Assembly (NCBI GenBank): GCA_001723645.1
Contig: MDLC01000017.1
Span: 1-54,365 of the forward strand
DNA length: 54,365 nucleotides
Origin: Candidatus Endobugula sertula
Lineage (GTDB): Bacteria > Pseudomonadota > Gammaproteobacteria > Pseudomonadales > Cellvibrionaceae
Direction: 5' to 3'
In this document: positions 8,934-17,840 of the stretch, in pieces
How positions within the stretch are numbered: position 1 is the stretch's first letter
How the letters are laid out: every line of letters starts with the position of its first letter
Notes under the pieces: model-generated
Seen by the model: the letters and a program-made list of their open reading frames with translations, nothing else
Told to the model about the DNA's origin: nothing
Database searches by the model: none
Program-made: the position numbers and the translations under genes

Positions 8934-10180
8934 GATGATGACTCAATAAAGCGATTAAGAAAACGATTGGCCGCCACCTCAGTTACCCCTGCCAGTGTAT
9001 AGTGTTCCATCAACGCAGTATTTTCCCTATCAATACTGACTGCCAAATAAAAGATATCGTATAAACCTTTTATCTTTTTATAAGAACGTACACAATAATT
9101 GACTTTTTTTTCAAACGATAAAACAGGCGTACCAACAACGCTAATTTCACACACATAATTCCCTACATCATCCTTGCCCGCTTTATTTCCAGGCACCGCC
9201 CCGGATAACTTACCTGTCACATATCGATAGAACACCAATGGATCCCATGTCTGAGCTTTAAAATGCTGAAACTCGTATTCAATAAACCCAGTATGAAATT
9301 GCTGGGAAATATAGATTTGATCTTTATTACTACAACCTTTAGCAATGGTATACAAACCCACTTCTTTTCGATTGCGACTATGTCCCCAACAGGACATACT
9401 CTCTGAGACTTTTCCTACTACCTGTGCATCACCCATCGCTTCGGAGGGCCAGGGCTTATTCAAGATTTCATCAATAGCTCGATGACTGAAAGCCGCTATT
9501 TGATCCAACATTAAGTCATAGTAGTTCTGATGTTTATCCCGATTTTGTAGCAATTGCTTTAACTTATCCACGGGTACCAAAAAACCAATCTGATCCCCAG
9601 AAGTTGCGACATTGATACCCACAACTTCCCCTTGATTATTAATGGTGGGCCCTCCGCTCATCCCTGGATTGATAGCGCCGCTAAAGTGAATCAGATCCAA
9701 AAATTGGTGTTCAACCAAACCGTTATAAGTCCCATCGACAACGGTCATGCCAATATCATGAGGATTACCAATAGAATAGAGAGTGACACCTTTTTTAAGT
9801 AGGCGGTCAGACAAGCGTATACCTTGCCCTAAGGGAGTCGATTGCTTAGAGGTAAGTACTGCCAAATCATGCACTACATCAAAGGACACTATTGCCATTT
9901 CATAAGTCACACCCTCTTTTATAATTTCTATTCGATACTGCTCTGGCTTGTTAATTACCGGGGATATCACATGATAATTTGTGGCCAGCCTAGCGCCATC
10001 CTCAATTAAAAACCCCGTCCCTATCACTGATTGGTTACCAGAATGAACGTCAATAATTCTGACTTGAAATATGGAGTTCTCATAGGTTCCGAATAAAGTA
10101 TCAGCAGAATAATCACTAACAGAAAAAGCCCATACTGAAAAACAGGAAAACCATAACAAGCCAATAACATTAAATTTCAA
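8924..10180 (-). CDS. Secreted trypsin-like (DegP-type fold) serine protease with C-terminal extension
   Basis: An N-terminal signal peptide (about residues 1-19, LLWFSCFSVWAFS) precedes a chymotrypsin-fold protease domain. The full triad is present: His70 in ATNYHVISP, Asp105 in VVHDLAVLTS and Ser175 in NPGMSGGPTINNQGEVVGIN. There is no PDZ domain; instead residues about 215-418 form a region I do not recognise, containing several Cys residues (SMSCWGHS, AKGCSNK, YVCEISV, VNYCVRS). It is therefore probably periplasmic or secreted and possibly disulfide-bonded. The start is TTG with AAGG just ahead; no ATG is available. It lies 4 nt after bluB and overlaps the FHA gene by 10 nt. Confidence 0.85.
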   Translation of the reverse strand: MKFNVIGLLWFSCFSVWAFSVSDYSADTLFGTYENSIFQVRIIDVHSGNQSVIGTGFLIEDGARLATNYHVISPVINKPEQYRIEIIKEGVTYEMAIVSFDVVHDLAVLTSKQSTPLGQGIRLSDRLLKKGVTLYSIGNPHDIGMTVVDGTYNGLVEHQFLDLIHFSGAINPGMSGGPTINNQGEVVGINVATSGDQIGFLVPVDKLKQLLQNRDKHQNYYDLMLDQIAAFSHRAIDEILNKPWPSEAMGDAQVVGKVSESMSCWGHSRNRKEVGLYTIAKGCSNKDQIYISQQFHTGFIEYEFQHFKAQTWDPLVFYRYVTGKLSGAVPGNKAGKDDVGNYVCEISVVGTPVLSFEKKVNYCVRSYKKIKGLYDIFYLAVSIDRENTALMEHYTLAGVTEVAANRFLNRFIESSSWQ

Positions 10181-10184
10181 TACC

Positions 10185-10853
10185 TTATACCCCAGTCTTT
10201 ATCTGCCAGATGTTTTCAAATACCAATTCTTCAAGTGGCATTTCTTTGGTCCACTCCTCTAATACCAACATGGGCTGTTCATAAAAAGCCTCAACATGGC
10301 CCAAACACAGAATAGCGATGGGCAAACTGTCCTCAGGCATTCGTAAGAGAGATATGAGCTCATCAGGATCAAATAAGGATACCCAACCCATTCCCACACC
10401 TTCTGCACGAGAGGCCAGCCACATATTTTGAATCGCACAGCATAGCGAAGCAAAGTCCATTTCTGGCAAGGTTCGTCGACCAAAAATATGCGCTTCCCGT
10501 TTATCCGGCAAAGCCGCAACTACCACCTCTGCACATTGGAGTATCCCTTCGACTTTTAATTTTAAAAATGCCTCTCCTCGATCCCCTAACGCTGCTGCCG
10601 TCTCTTCACGCTCCTTATTGACTATCGAAAAGACATCTCTTCGTAAAGCTTGGTCGGTAATGCGAATAAACCGCCATGGTTGCATTAAGCCCACACTAGG
10701 TGCCATATGAGCAGCAGACAGTATCCTTTTAAATACTTCACTGTTCAATGGGTCAGACTTGAAGTGCCTCATATCACGACGCTCAGCCATTACTTTGTAA
10801 ATAGCATCTTTTTCCTGGGGGGAATAACTTAATGTCGATTTTTCGTTATGCAA
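10185..10853 (-). CDS. bluB: 5,6-dimethylbenzimidazole synthase
   Basis: Nitroreductase-fold flavoenzyme that uses O2 to break down FMNH2 into DMB, the lower ligand of B12. The N-terminal AERRDMRHFKSDPL and MAPSVGLMQPWRFIRI, and the central EMDFASLCCAIQNMWLASRAEGVGMGWVSLFD, are characteristic of BluB and separate it from other nitroreductases. A TTG at 10853 is used to keep the conserved N-terminal ~20 residues; the first ATG (10784) would remove them. It sits between cobQ and the protease gene. Its presence indicates aerobic synthesis of the lower ligand. Confidence 0.92.
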   Translation of the reverse strand: MHNEKSTLSYSPQEKDAIYKVMAERRDMRHFKSDPLNSEVFKRILSAAHMAPSVGLMQPWRFIRITDQALRRDVFSIVNKEREETAAALGDRGEAFLKLKVEGILQCAEVVVAALPDKREAHIFGRRTLPEMDFASLCCAIQNMWLASRAEGVGMGWVSLFDPDELISLLRMPEDSLPIAILCLGHVEAFYEQPMLVLEEWTKEMPLEELVFENIWQIKTGV

Positions 10854-10882
10854 AGGAGTTATCTCATCTTATCCATTGTTGA

Positions 10883-12349
10883 TCAGTGATCGAAACCTAG
10901 GTAAGAAAAATCAATGTGTTCTTCTAAACAATCTGCTAAACGATCAAGTTGCTGCTCACGAATCTGGTTCAGATCAATGGTTTTCTGACCATTGCTAAGC
11001 CCTGCCCAATCCAACAGTACACTAAAGGCGTCTGGCATATCAAATAAACCATGTATATAGGTTCCAATAATCGATTGGTCATCACTGACCACACCCTCAT
11101 AACGGCCACTTTGCAGTCGGACCAGTGGCGTATAATGATCAGTCCCCGATGAAATACCACAATGGATTTCGTATCCAGCAATCGGAACAGGTTCTTTTTG
11201 CTGAGAATCTGGATGCAACAAAAGAAAACCTGAAACACGCTGTAATTGTTTATGCTCTTTTAGCTCAGTCTGCAACTCCAGCAAGCCCAAACCTTGAGAC
11301 GTCCCTGGTGGACCTTCAACGCCTAAAGGATCGATAATCGTTTCACCCAACATCTGATACCCTCCACAAATACCCAATAGTTTTCCACCATAACGTAAAT
11401 GTCTCAAAACTACCTGATCCCACCCGTGCTGCTTGAGTAGCTCCAAATCCTCGCGCACATTTTTAGTCCCGGGAAGAATAATCAGATCTGTTGGCGGCAC
11501 CACTTCACCCGGAACAACAAACTGACAATCAATATTGGGGTGTAACTGTAATGGATCAAAGTCAGTATGATTACTGATTCTGGACAGCACAGGGACAACA
11601 ATGCGTAATCGAACGTCTTTGTCATTCGTTTTTATTTTAATGGTATCTTCTGCATCAAGATGGAAGTTTTTCAAATACGGAATCACTCCTAATACAGGTT
11701 TACCCGTTGCTGCCTCTAACCAATCGATACCTGGTTGCAATAAAGCCAGATCACCACGAAAACGGTTAATAATAAACCCTCTAACTCTTTGTCTTTCCGA
11801 CTTCGATAACACCTGTAAGGTTCCCAGAAGATGGGCAAACACCCCCCCTCGATCAATATCCGCCACAATAATAACGGGGCAATCCACCGCTTCAGCAAAT
11901 CCCATATTGGCAATATCGTTTTCACGTAAATTCACTTCTGCAGAACTTCCCGCCCCTTCAACCACCACCATCTCATAATCATTCTGCAAACGCTGATAGG
12001 ATTCCAGAACAAACGACATAGCCACTTTTTTATACTGATAATAATCTCTCGCCTGCATATTGCTGATGGCTTTACCGTGAACGATCACCTGAACACCAAT
12101 ATCGGAAGAAGGTTTTAGTAAGATAGGATTCATATCCGTATGGGGTTGTAAACCACAGGCCTGAGCCTGTACGGCTTGTGCACGACCAATTTCACCACCA
12201 TTGACTGTTACCGCACTATTTAACGCCATGTTTTGTGGTTTAAAAGGGGCAACACGTATTCCCCTTCGTTTCAGCATTCGACAAATACCCGCTACCAATA
12301 CGCTTTTACCCGCATCCGATGTAGTACCTTGAATCATCAAACAAGCCAT
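10883..12349 (-). CDS. cobQ: Cobyric acid synthase (glutamine-hydrolysing)
   Basis: Amidates side chains of adenosylcobyrinic acid a,c-diamide to cobyric acid. The N-terminal ATPase-like domain has [22 protein letters not shown] and [11 protein letters not shown]. The C-terminal class I glutamine amidotransferase domain carries the nucleophile Cys in [13 protein letters not shown] and the His in GTYIHGLFD. The 488 aa length is normal. It follows cobO by 49 nt and precedes bluB by 29 nt. CobQ acts before the salvage steps, so its presence argues that de novo or intermediate-level corrinoid synthesis was retained, with earlier ring genes outside this window. Confidence 0.96.
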   Translation of the reverse strand: MACLMIQGTTSDAGKSVLVAGICRMLKRRGIRVAPFKPQNMALNSAVTVNGGEIGRAQAVQAQACGLQPHTDMNPILLKPSSDIGVQVIVHGKAISNMQARDYYQYKKVAMSFVLESYQRLQNDYEMVVVEGAGSSAEVNLRENDIANMGFAEAVDCPVIIVADIDRGGVFAHLLGTLQVLSKSERQRVRGFIINRFRGDLALLQPGIDWLEAATGKPVLGVIPYLKNFHLDAEDTIKIKTNDKDVRLRIVVPVLSRISNHTDFDPLQLHPNIDCQFVVPGEVVPPTDLIILPGTKNVREDLELLKQHGWDQVVLRHLRYGGKLLGICGGYQMLGETIIDPLGVEGPPGTSQGLGLLELQTELKEHKQLQRVSGFLLLHPDSQQKEPVPIAGYEIHCGISSGTDHYTPLVRLQSGRYEGVVSDDQSIIGTYIHGLFDMPDAFSVLLDWAGLSNGQKTIDLNQIREQQLDRLADCLEEHIDFSYLGFDH

Positions 12350-12398
12350 ATTACGGCATAGCCTTCATTATTTACACACCCTAAAGATACGTATAGGT

Positions 12399-12998
12399 CT
12401 AAAAATCAACACCTTTTCGCGCTTTAATTCCCGATTTGAAGGCATGCTTGATATCTTTAACCTCAGAGACTGTATCCATAATATCCCGCAAAGCAGAACC
12501 ACCCCCACGACCAGAAACCACAACACTTTGGGAAACAGGTCGGTTAACAATCGCTTGTAATACCTTGTATTCATCTAAATATTGGTAAGCTAGCATGTAG
12601 GTCAGTTCATCCAAAATCACCAGATCATAGGACGCATCCGTTAGCATAGATTCAACATATTCCCAAGCTCGTTCAGCAGCCTCAATATCTGCGGTACGAT
12701 CTTGCGTATCCCAGGTGAACCCAGTAGCCATTTGGTAGAAATCCACTTGCGGGCAATGACGACGTACATAGATTTCCTCACCGGACAATTGTTCACCTTT
12801 AATAAACTGCACAATCCCCACTTTTTGCTCATACCCCAATGCCCGCATCACCATGCCAAAACAAGAACTAGACTTACCCTTACCATCACCGGTTAATAAT
12901 AAAGCCACACCCCGCTCTGTAGAAGCTTCCTCAATACGAGCATCCACCTTAGCTTTTTGCTTTTGCATGACCACTTTATGTTTTTGATGTTTATCCAT
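12399..12998 (-). CDS. cobO: Cob(I)yrinic acid a,c-diamide adenosyltransferase
   Basis: CobA/CobO/BtuR-type corrinoid adenosyltransferase that transfers the 5'-deoxyadenosyl group of ATP to Co(I) corrinoids. The P-loop LLTGDGKGKSSSCFGMVMRALGY and the Walker B-like YDLVILDELTYMLAYQYL are diagnostic, as is VVVSGRGG near the C-terminus. The ATG at 12998 has a good upstream SD (AGTAGG); the frame extends to a TTG at 13022 without better support. First gene of the B12 operon. I found no cobalamin riboswitch in the ~500 bp upstream, which is IS-like debris, so its original control region may have been lost. Confidence 0.95.
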   Translation of the reverse strand: MDKHQKHKVVMQKQKAKVDARIEEASTERGVALLLTGDGKGKSSSCFGMVMRALGYEQKVGIVQFIKGEQLSGEEIYVRRHCPQVDFYQMATGFTWDTQDRTADIEAAERAWEYVESMLTDASYDLVILDELTYMLAYQYLDEYKVLQAIVNRPVSQSVVVSGRGGGSALRDIMDTVSEVKDIKHAFKSGIKARKGVDF

Positions 12999-13200
12999 AC
13001 TTAACCTACTCACTATGGCCAAATGTACTCTTCGCTCACTAAAAGTTGACAGTTCTTACCATTCTCTATCCTTAGAAAAGGATAGGAATTCTATAGAAGG
13101 TAGATGCATAAGTCTAATAAGTGTAAGGCTGTTTAGTCCGACATGGAACTGTAGCATTATAAACTATTATGAAATCTCTGAATAAGTCTGGGTGAAAGAG

Positions 13201-13300
13201 CATCAGAGGAAAAACAACCCATATCAAGGCACGAAACGCACGTTATAGTGGGCCTATTGCGAAGTGTTACAAGGCAGAGATGGGTTATTTTTCGCTGATG
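13201..13300. repeat. 100-bp imperfect inverted-repeat element
   Basis: Arms of 22 and 21 nt (13201-13222 CATCAGAGGAAAAACAACCC.. and 13280-13300, complementary with two substitutions and one indel) flank a 57-nt centre. No ORF is convincing. It could be a MITE-like or IS-end remnant; it lies in the 12999-13825 gap upstream of the B12 operon. A second, perfect 8-bp repeat (AGCATATG/CATATGCT, 9-nt spacer) is at 13381-13405. No other gene is visible in the gap apart from the IS5 fragment at 13501-13641. Confidence 0.55.
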
Positions 13301-13500
13301 CCTTCCGGTCATGGTTGATTTAAAGGTTCCTTATAAAGAAAAAATGCTTTTCCCTTTCAATAAGCTGATACCTCTGACACAGCATATGACGCTGATCCAT
13401 ATGCTCTTTCAAAATTTTACAATGTTTATCCTTTTTCTTACACGGATTCAATCTAAAGGTTAAATCTTGAGGATTTCGCTAAGGAGCGTTAACAATTAAG

Positions 13501-13641
13501 CTAACCAATTTCGTTTGAGCCTTTCAGCCGTACTGGATTATCTAGCCCATCAACCGTCACATCAATTTTTCTACCTAAACTACCACGAGACTTACCAACC
13601 GCTTTCACTTCATGATCGTTTCTTAACACTCTACGAGACAA
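13501..13641 (-). pseudogene. IS5-family transposase fragment (short)
   Basis: A 46-codon open frame reads KAVGKSRGSLGRKIDVTVDG followed by LDNPVRLKGSNEIG and a stop. This matches the IS5-group block (A.GRSRGG.TTKIH..VD..GNP.R) of DDE transposases, but lacks everything before and after it. An AAGGAGG stands 8 nt ahead of the TTG codon at 13641; this is probably incidental. It is distinct in sequence from the second IS5 remnant at 14352-14961, so two different elements decayed here. Confidence 0.7.
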
Positions 13642-13825
13642 ATGTTAATCCTCCTTAGTCAAACTAGCCACTTACATAACAAAAAATTTAAAACCATATG
13701 GAATTATTCGCAAAACAATACATTTTATCTTTTAATTTAAAAAAAAATATACCACTATTTCATGGCGATAATGAATTCACTCATTAGTTCACTAAGCAAT
13801 TAATTATTAACTTAAAGAGGAAACA

Positions 13826-14296
13826 ATGATGGAAAGAAGAGATGGCTCATTTAATCCTGATGAAATAACACATTTTATCATACGAAATAACTATGCTAGT
13901 CTTGCTGATGTTAAAATTGATGTTAGTGGTAAAGACCCTCATATACAGCCTTTTGCTAAAGGTGATGAAATTAGTTTAGAAATTATTGGTTCAACACCAG
14001 ATACAAAGCAGGTTATATGGGAAGATGGAAGAGTAATAAGAGAAGTTAGTTTAAACGATGACGATGTATCTGATGATTTTCAGATGCCAAATAGTGATAA
14101 TTACGACTTTAACGCTATAAAATATAGGGCTGGTTCTTATGGTCCTCAGGATCTACATGAAATAATTAATTTCGATAATAATACTTATCTTGGTTCCGTT
14201 TTGGATCGTGATGGAATTGATGGTGGTAGTGCTGCACGTATAAAAACAAATGTTGAAAATAATGCACTGGTTGCTAGCTTAGAAACAAAGAGGTAG
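13826..14296 (+). CDS. Orphan hypothetical protein in an IS graveyard
   Basis: An intact 156-codon ORF with a good SD (AAAGAGGAAACA then ATG ATG). I do not recognise the product. It is acidic and hydrophilic, without signal peptide or membrane segment. Its first half has alternating short strands (LADVKIDVSG, ISLEIIG, KQVIWEDGRVIREVSL), suggesting a small beta-rich domain. The second half is Asn/Asp-rich with YGPQDLHEIINFDNNTYLG and GIDGGSAARIKT. The coding DNA looks clearly more AT-rich than the cob and accA genes on either side. It is flanked on both sides by IS5-type remnants, suggesting transfer as cargo. Whether it is expressed is unknown. Confidence 0.6.
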   Translation: MMERRDGSFNPDEITHFIIRNNYASLADVKIDVSGKDPHIQPFAKGDEISLEIIGSTPDTKQVIWEDGRVIREVSLNDDDVSDDFQMPNSDNYDFNAIKYRAGSYGPQDLHEIINFDNNTYLGSVLDRDGIDGGSAARIKTNVENNALVASLETKR

Positions 14297-14351
14297 AGTT
14301 GTTTAAACGGAGTAAAAAATAACATCTAAATAGTTAGGGTCTGTTGACGTT

Positions 14352-14961
14352 TCACATTAGCAACCATAAAAAAGAACACGCCAGAGTCAACATTCCCTGA
14401 TAATTTCGTTTTAATTTATCATAACATGTCGCAATTGATCGAAAATCTTTCAACCAAATGTCGGTACTTATATAAACACTAACCTATGTCATCGTTACTA
14501 ATCGTCGAATTACGTTTCCTTGGAATCATCGGTGTCGATGACTTTTCTCTTATTTGTCATCGTAACACTTCACTATCATACCCTTTGCCGGAAATCACAT
14601 AATCTGCTTGCGGCAATACGTCTATCAAATCGGGGGCCGCTGTACAATCGTTCACATGAGCACCCGTAATATGAAATACGATGGGCAAACCAAACCCATC
14701 AACAACCATGTGAATGTTCGTGGTTTTACCGCCCAGACTATCCCCAGCCCCTTGAATTTCCTGGCTTGCAGCGCCTGCACTATGCTGATGTGCTTTAACA
14801 ATACTGCCATCAGTAAATTCCCATTCGAGATCGGGGTCTTTCGATAACGAGGAAAATATGTTCATCAGCTTACCTTTTGATGACCACTCATTAAACCGCT
14901 TATAAATCGTGTTCCAATCACCAAAATAATCAGGCAAGTCTCGCCAAGGACAGCCTACTCG
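14352..14961 (-). pseudogene. IS5-family transposase, truncated and frameshifted
   Basis: From 14961 leftward the frame gives RVGCPWRDLPDYFGDWNTIY, KRFNEWSSKGK, then DGSIVKAHQHSAGA, NIHMVVDGFGLPIVF and ISGKGYDSEVLR, the N-terminal and first DDE blocks of IS5-group transposases. After a stop and frame changes it continues with STPMIPRKRNS, then FRSIATCYDKLKRNYQGMLT and a stop at 14352-14354. The outer end carries GGGTCTGTTGACGT (14337-14350), typical of this group's terminal repeat. The 5' end is cut off where an IS630-type remnant begins, so one element appears to have interrupted the other. Confidence 0.85.
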
Positions 14962-14965
14962 TCAT

Positions 14966-15257
14966 CGACAGAGAATCCCTCGTTTATGGGAGCGTTACAC
15001 AATTCCAATGGCGAGTTTATAAAATTCCATATGCAGGTCATTTCCGATGCCGTCCCTGAGAGGCGCCATGCTTTGGTCATCATGGATGGGGAGGATTGCC
15101 ACCAAGAAAGCTTAGACTTACACACCCACACCTTATTCTCCCGAATTTAACCCTTGTGAGCAAGTTTGTCGTTATCTTAAAGAGTACTTTTTATCAATTC
15201 GATGACGATGGCGCAATACTCGATGCCATTAAGCGTGGAATCGATTTAGCACATTGA
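14966..15257 (+). pseudogene. IS630-family transposase 3' remnant
   Basis: The plus strand reads SFMGALHNSNGEFIKFHMQV, then ISDAVPERRHALVIMDGEDCHQE (second DDE Asp in IMDG), before a frame change. The next frame (from 15131) gives PYSPEFNPCEQVCRYLKEYF, the third catalytic block (PPYSPELNP.EQVW.YLK), and the end, in the same frame as DDDGAILDAIKRGIDLAH, stops at 15255-15257. It belongs to a different IS630 subgroup from the remnant at 2351-2681. The remaining DNA to accA (15258-15535) shows no gene. The left boundary is approximate. Confidence 0.8.
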
Positions 15258-15535
15258 CAAGGAGAGAGTTTTGTCTCTGTGTACAAGAAAGTGGGGCGAT
15301 TTATCATAAAACTTTTTAGGATTGGTATAACACTTATTAGCTTATCCATAATCAGTGCAAAGTGAATAAAAAATAGAAATACAATGTCTAACTTTTCAAA
15401 TCGTGAAAATATTCGCCTAAACCCTTTTAATCGCCGAAATACCAGCTAAAAGTTGTCTATTGTACATATCTTTAATAGGCACTCAAAGAATACGACAATA
15501 GCTGTTCTCTATTTGGCGATTGAAGCAGTCCCTAG

Positions 15536-16507
15536 TCAAACTGGGGACTTACGTGCCAAAGGGTTACCATAGCTCATTAAGCGCTGGTAACGTTTTTCCA
15601 GTAACTCATCAATGGGCAAGCGTTTAAATTCATCAACCTGAGCCGTTAAGCGTTCCTGTAAACTGGACGCCATCAAATCAATATCACGATGGGCACCTCC
15701 TAAGGGTTCAGGAATCGTTTCATCCACAATACCCAGTTCTTCCAATACCGTAGAAGTCACACCCATCGCTTCTGCAGCTAATGGTGCTTTATCAACCGTT
15801 TTCCAAATAATATTGGCACAACCTTCTGGCGAAATCACAAAGTAGGTGGAATACTGTAACATATTTAAGTGGTCCCCCACACCTATGGCTAATGCCCCAC
15901 CTGATGAACCTTCCCCAATCACGGTACAAATAATGGGAGTCCGCAAACGCGACATCACCGCTAAGTTTTGTGCAATAGCCTCGCTAATACCACGTTCTTC
16001 ACTATCTATTCCAGGATACGCCCCCGGTGTATCAATTAAGGTCAAAATTGGCATGTTAAAACGCTCAGCCATTTTCATAAGACGTAAAGCCTTACGGTAA
16101 CCTTCGGGTTTCGGCATACCAAAATTACGCATGACTTTTTCGTTAACACTGCGTCCTTTTTCTTCGCCGATAACCATAACCGGCTTATCACTCAACCGAG
16201 CCACACCTGCTACAATCGCATGATCATCACCAAAATGACGGTCACCATGCAGTTCATCCCAATCTGTAAACATACGCTGAATATAATCAGTAGAGTATGG
16301 ACGTTGAGGGTGACGAGCCACTTTTACAACATCCCAAGCACTCAGATTGGAATAAATTTTCTCGGCTAAACGAGTACTTTTTTTTCGCAGACGGCTTATT
16401 TCTTCTGTAATATTAAGGTCATTGTCATTACCAACAAGTTGTAGCTCTTCTATTTTCCCTTCCAATTCAGCAATTGATTGCTCAAAATCGAGGTAGTTTG
16501 GATTCAT
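15536..16507 (-). CDS. accA: Acetyl-CoA carboxylase carboxyltransferase subunit alpha
   Basis: One half of the carboxyltransferase that makes malonyl-CoA for fatty acid synthesis, working with AccD as an A2D2 tetramer. Residues about 75-270 contain the crotonase-like core: [71 protein letters not shown] and [11 protein letters not shown]. The 323 aa length is normal. In most gammaproteobacteria accA follows dnaE downstream of rnhB. Here it stands alone next to pdxB and IS debris, while rnhB lies 17 kb away facing valS, so the cluster has been broken up. Confidence 0.97.
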   Translation of the reverse strand: MNPNYLDFEQSIAELEGKIEELQLVGNDNDLNITEEISRLRKKSTRLAEKIYSNLSAWDVVKVARHPQRPYSTDYIQRMFTDWDELHGDRHFGDDHAIVAGVARLSDKPVMVIGEEKGRSVNEKVMRNFGMPKPEGYRKALRLMKMAERFNMPILTLIDTPGAYPGIDSEERGISEAIAQNLAVMSRLRTPIICTVIGEGSSGGALAIGVGDHLNMLQYSTYFVISPEGCANIIWKTVDKAPLAAEAMGVTSTVLEELGIVDETIPEPLGGAHRDIDLMASSLQERLTAQVDEFKRLPIDELLEKRYQRLMSYGNPLARKSPV

Positions 16508-16702
16508 AATGTCACTTTAACCTATGCTGATTTATTAAATAGAGCTTTTTTAAGCGTTTAAAGTACGCTAAACCGAAACTAGAGTCGAGTCAAGTTTACG
16601 TTCATTTAGCTCTGCAAGTTTGGAGAGTATTGTGCTTTATTATCCATATCATCCACAACGTTTGCTATATTTAATATCTCAATATTTCTTATTGATCTTT
16701 GT

Positions 16703-17833
16703 TTATTGGGTTAACGCTTGCACCCACTGATTAAAAGGTGTCTGCCGAACCCAATCCGGAAGAATAAAATGAGCATATTCGCGACGTAAGGGATAATGCC
16801 GGCGCAAACTATCAAAGTAATCACCTGGAGATTGATTTGATAATAACCAACGACGTAGTTGTTGATCATCCTTCATAATAGGGTAGGCGGCTAACAGCAA
16901 TTGATTAAACCGTTGCTGGTCCGAAAGACTTTCCATGTTGTCAGCATCAACGCAAAGCAACGATGTTTCAGTATTCATTATTTGAGCAATATCGATTGGA
17001 GAAGGTTGCGCAAGAAATTGACACAACGCTTGAAAAATTATGGCACTACCATTTTCTCTCCCCTCCAGACTATAGCCCGCAATATGTGGCGTCACTATAT
17101 CAATATAGGGGATTAACTCTGCCAGAATATTTGGCTCGTTTTCCCACACATCCAAAACGACAGAAAAGGTTTTATTGGAAGATACTTTTTTAAGCAAAGC
17201 CTGATTATCCAACACTGCCCCTCGACCTACGCTAATCAACAGACTACCAGGCCGCAACTGTTCAAATTCACGCTCACCCAAAAGATGCCATGTCGGGTAT
17301 TCTCCATCTATAGTCAGTGGTGCGTGTGAAGTAATAATATCCGCTCGCAAAACATCCTCCAGACGACTTAAATCAGGATGATCCATTGAAGATAAAAAAG
17401 GATCGTAGCAACAACAATCAACCCCTAACGATTTGAGTCGGCGATACACTCTGCCACCAATATTGCCACAAGCAATAATACCCACCGTAGACTGCAACCA
17501 GTCAGGTGATAGTTGGGCCATTGCGCTTAATACATATTGAACAACCGAATCAGCATTACATCCCGCAGCATTAGCCCACACAATATTCTGTTGATCCAGG
17601 TAATCTGTGTCTAAATGATCTGTACCAATCGTACAAGTACCTACAAATTTAACCTGGGTATTCTGTAATAAGCTCTTGCCAACATTTAAGGTGGAGCGAG
17701 TCAATAATATATCCACATCGGATAATTGCTCTTGAGTTACGACCCGCCCCGTATAAGTAGATACCTCTCCCAAGCTTGAAAACATCTCGTGTAATAATGG
17801 GATTTGACTATCACCAAGAATTTTTAGCGTCAC
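16703..17833 (-). CDS. pdxB: 4-phosphoerythronate dehydrogenase
   Basis: Second step of DXP-dependent pyridoxal phosphate synthesis. It is a D-2-hydroxyacid dehydrogenase: FVGTCTIGTDHLD, the NAD-binding GIIACGNIGGRVYRRLKSLG, SVGRGAVLDN, and the catalytic His in IVTPHIAGYSLEGRENG. The C-terminal ~90 residues form the PdxB-specific dimerisation domain (LRRHYPLRREYAHF). It starts with GTG 7 nt after the ilvA stop, so ilvA and pdxB form a coupled pair and would share the attenuator upstream of ilvA. The 376 aa length is normal. Confidence 0.95.
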   Translation of the reverse strand: MTLKILGDSQIPLLHEMFSSLGEVSTYTGRVVTQEQLSDVDILLTRSTLNVGKSLLQNTQVKFVGTCTIGTDHLDTDYLDQQNIVWANAAGCNADSVVQYVLSAMAQLSPDWLQSTVGIIACGNIGGRVYRRLKSLGVDCCCYDPFLSSMDHPDLSRLEDVLRADIITSHAPLTIDGEYPTWHLLGEREFEQLRPGSLLISVGRGAVLDNQALLKKVSSNKTFSVVLDVWENEPNILAELIPYIDIVTPHIAGYSLEGRENGSAIIFQALCQFLAQPSPIDIAQIMNTETSLLCVDADNMESLSDQQRFNQLLLAAYPIMKDDQQLRRWLLSNQSPGDYFDSLRRHYPLRREYAHFILPDWVRQTPFNQWVQALTQ

Positions 17834-17840
17834 TAAGCGT

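Noticed and set aside
13320-13486. Short minus-strand open frame (..LNPCKKKDKHCKILKEHM..)
   Set aside because: No ATG start at its head, no family match; probably a further scrap of mobile-element sequence.
12999-13500. Possible cobalamin riboswitch upstream of cobO
   Set aside because: No B12-box-like or GCCACTG-type sequence seen on the minus strand; a covariance search would be decisive.
15521-15545. GTCCC..AGT/ACT..GGGAC hairpin spanning the accA stop
   Set aside because: No U-tract follows on either strand and the stem includes coding sequence, so it is not called a terminator.
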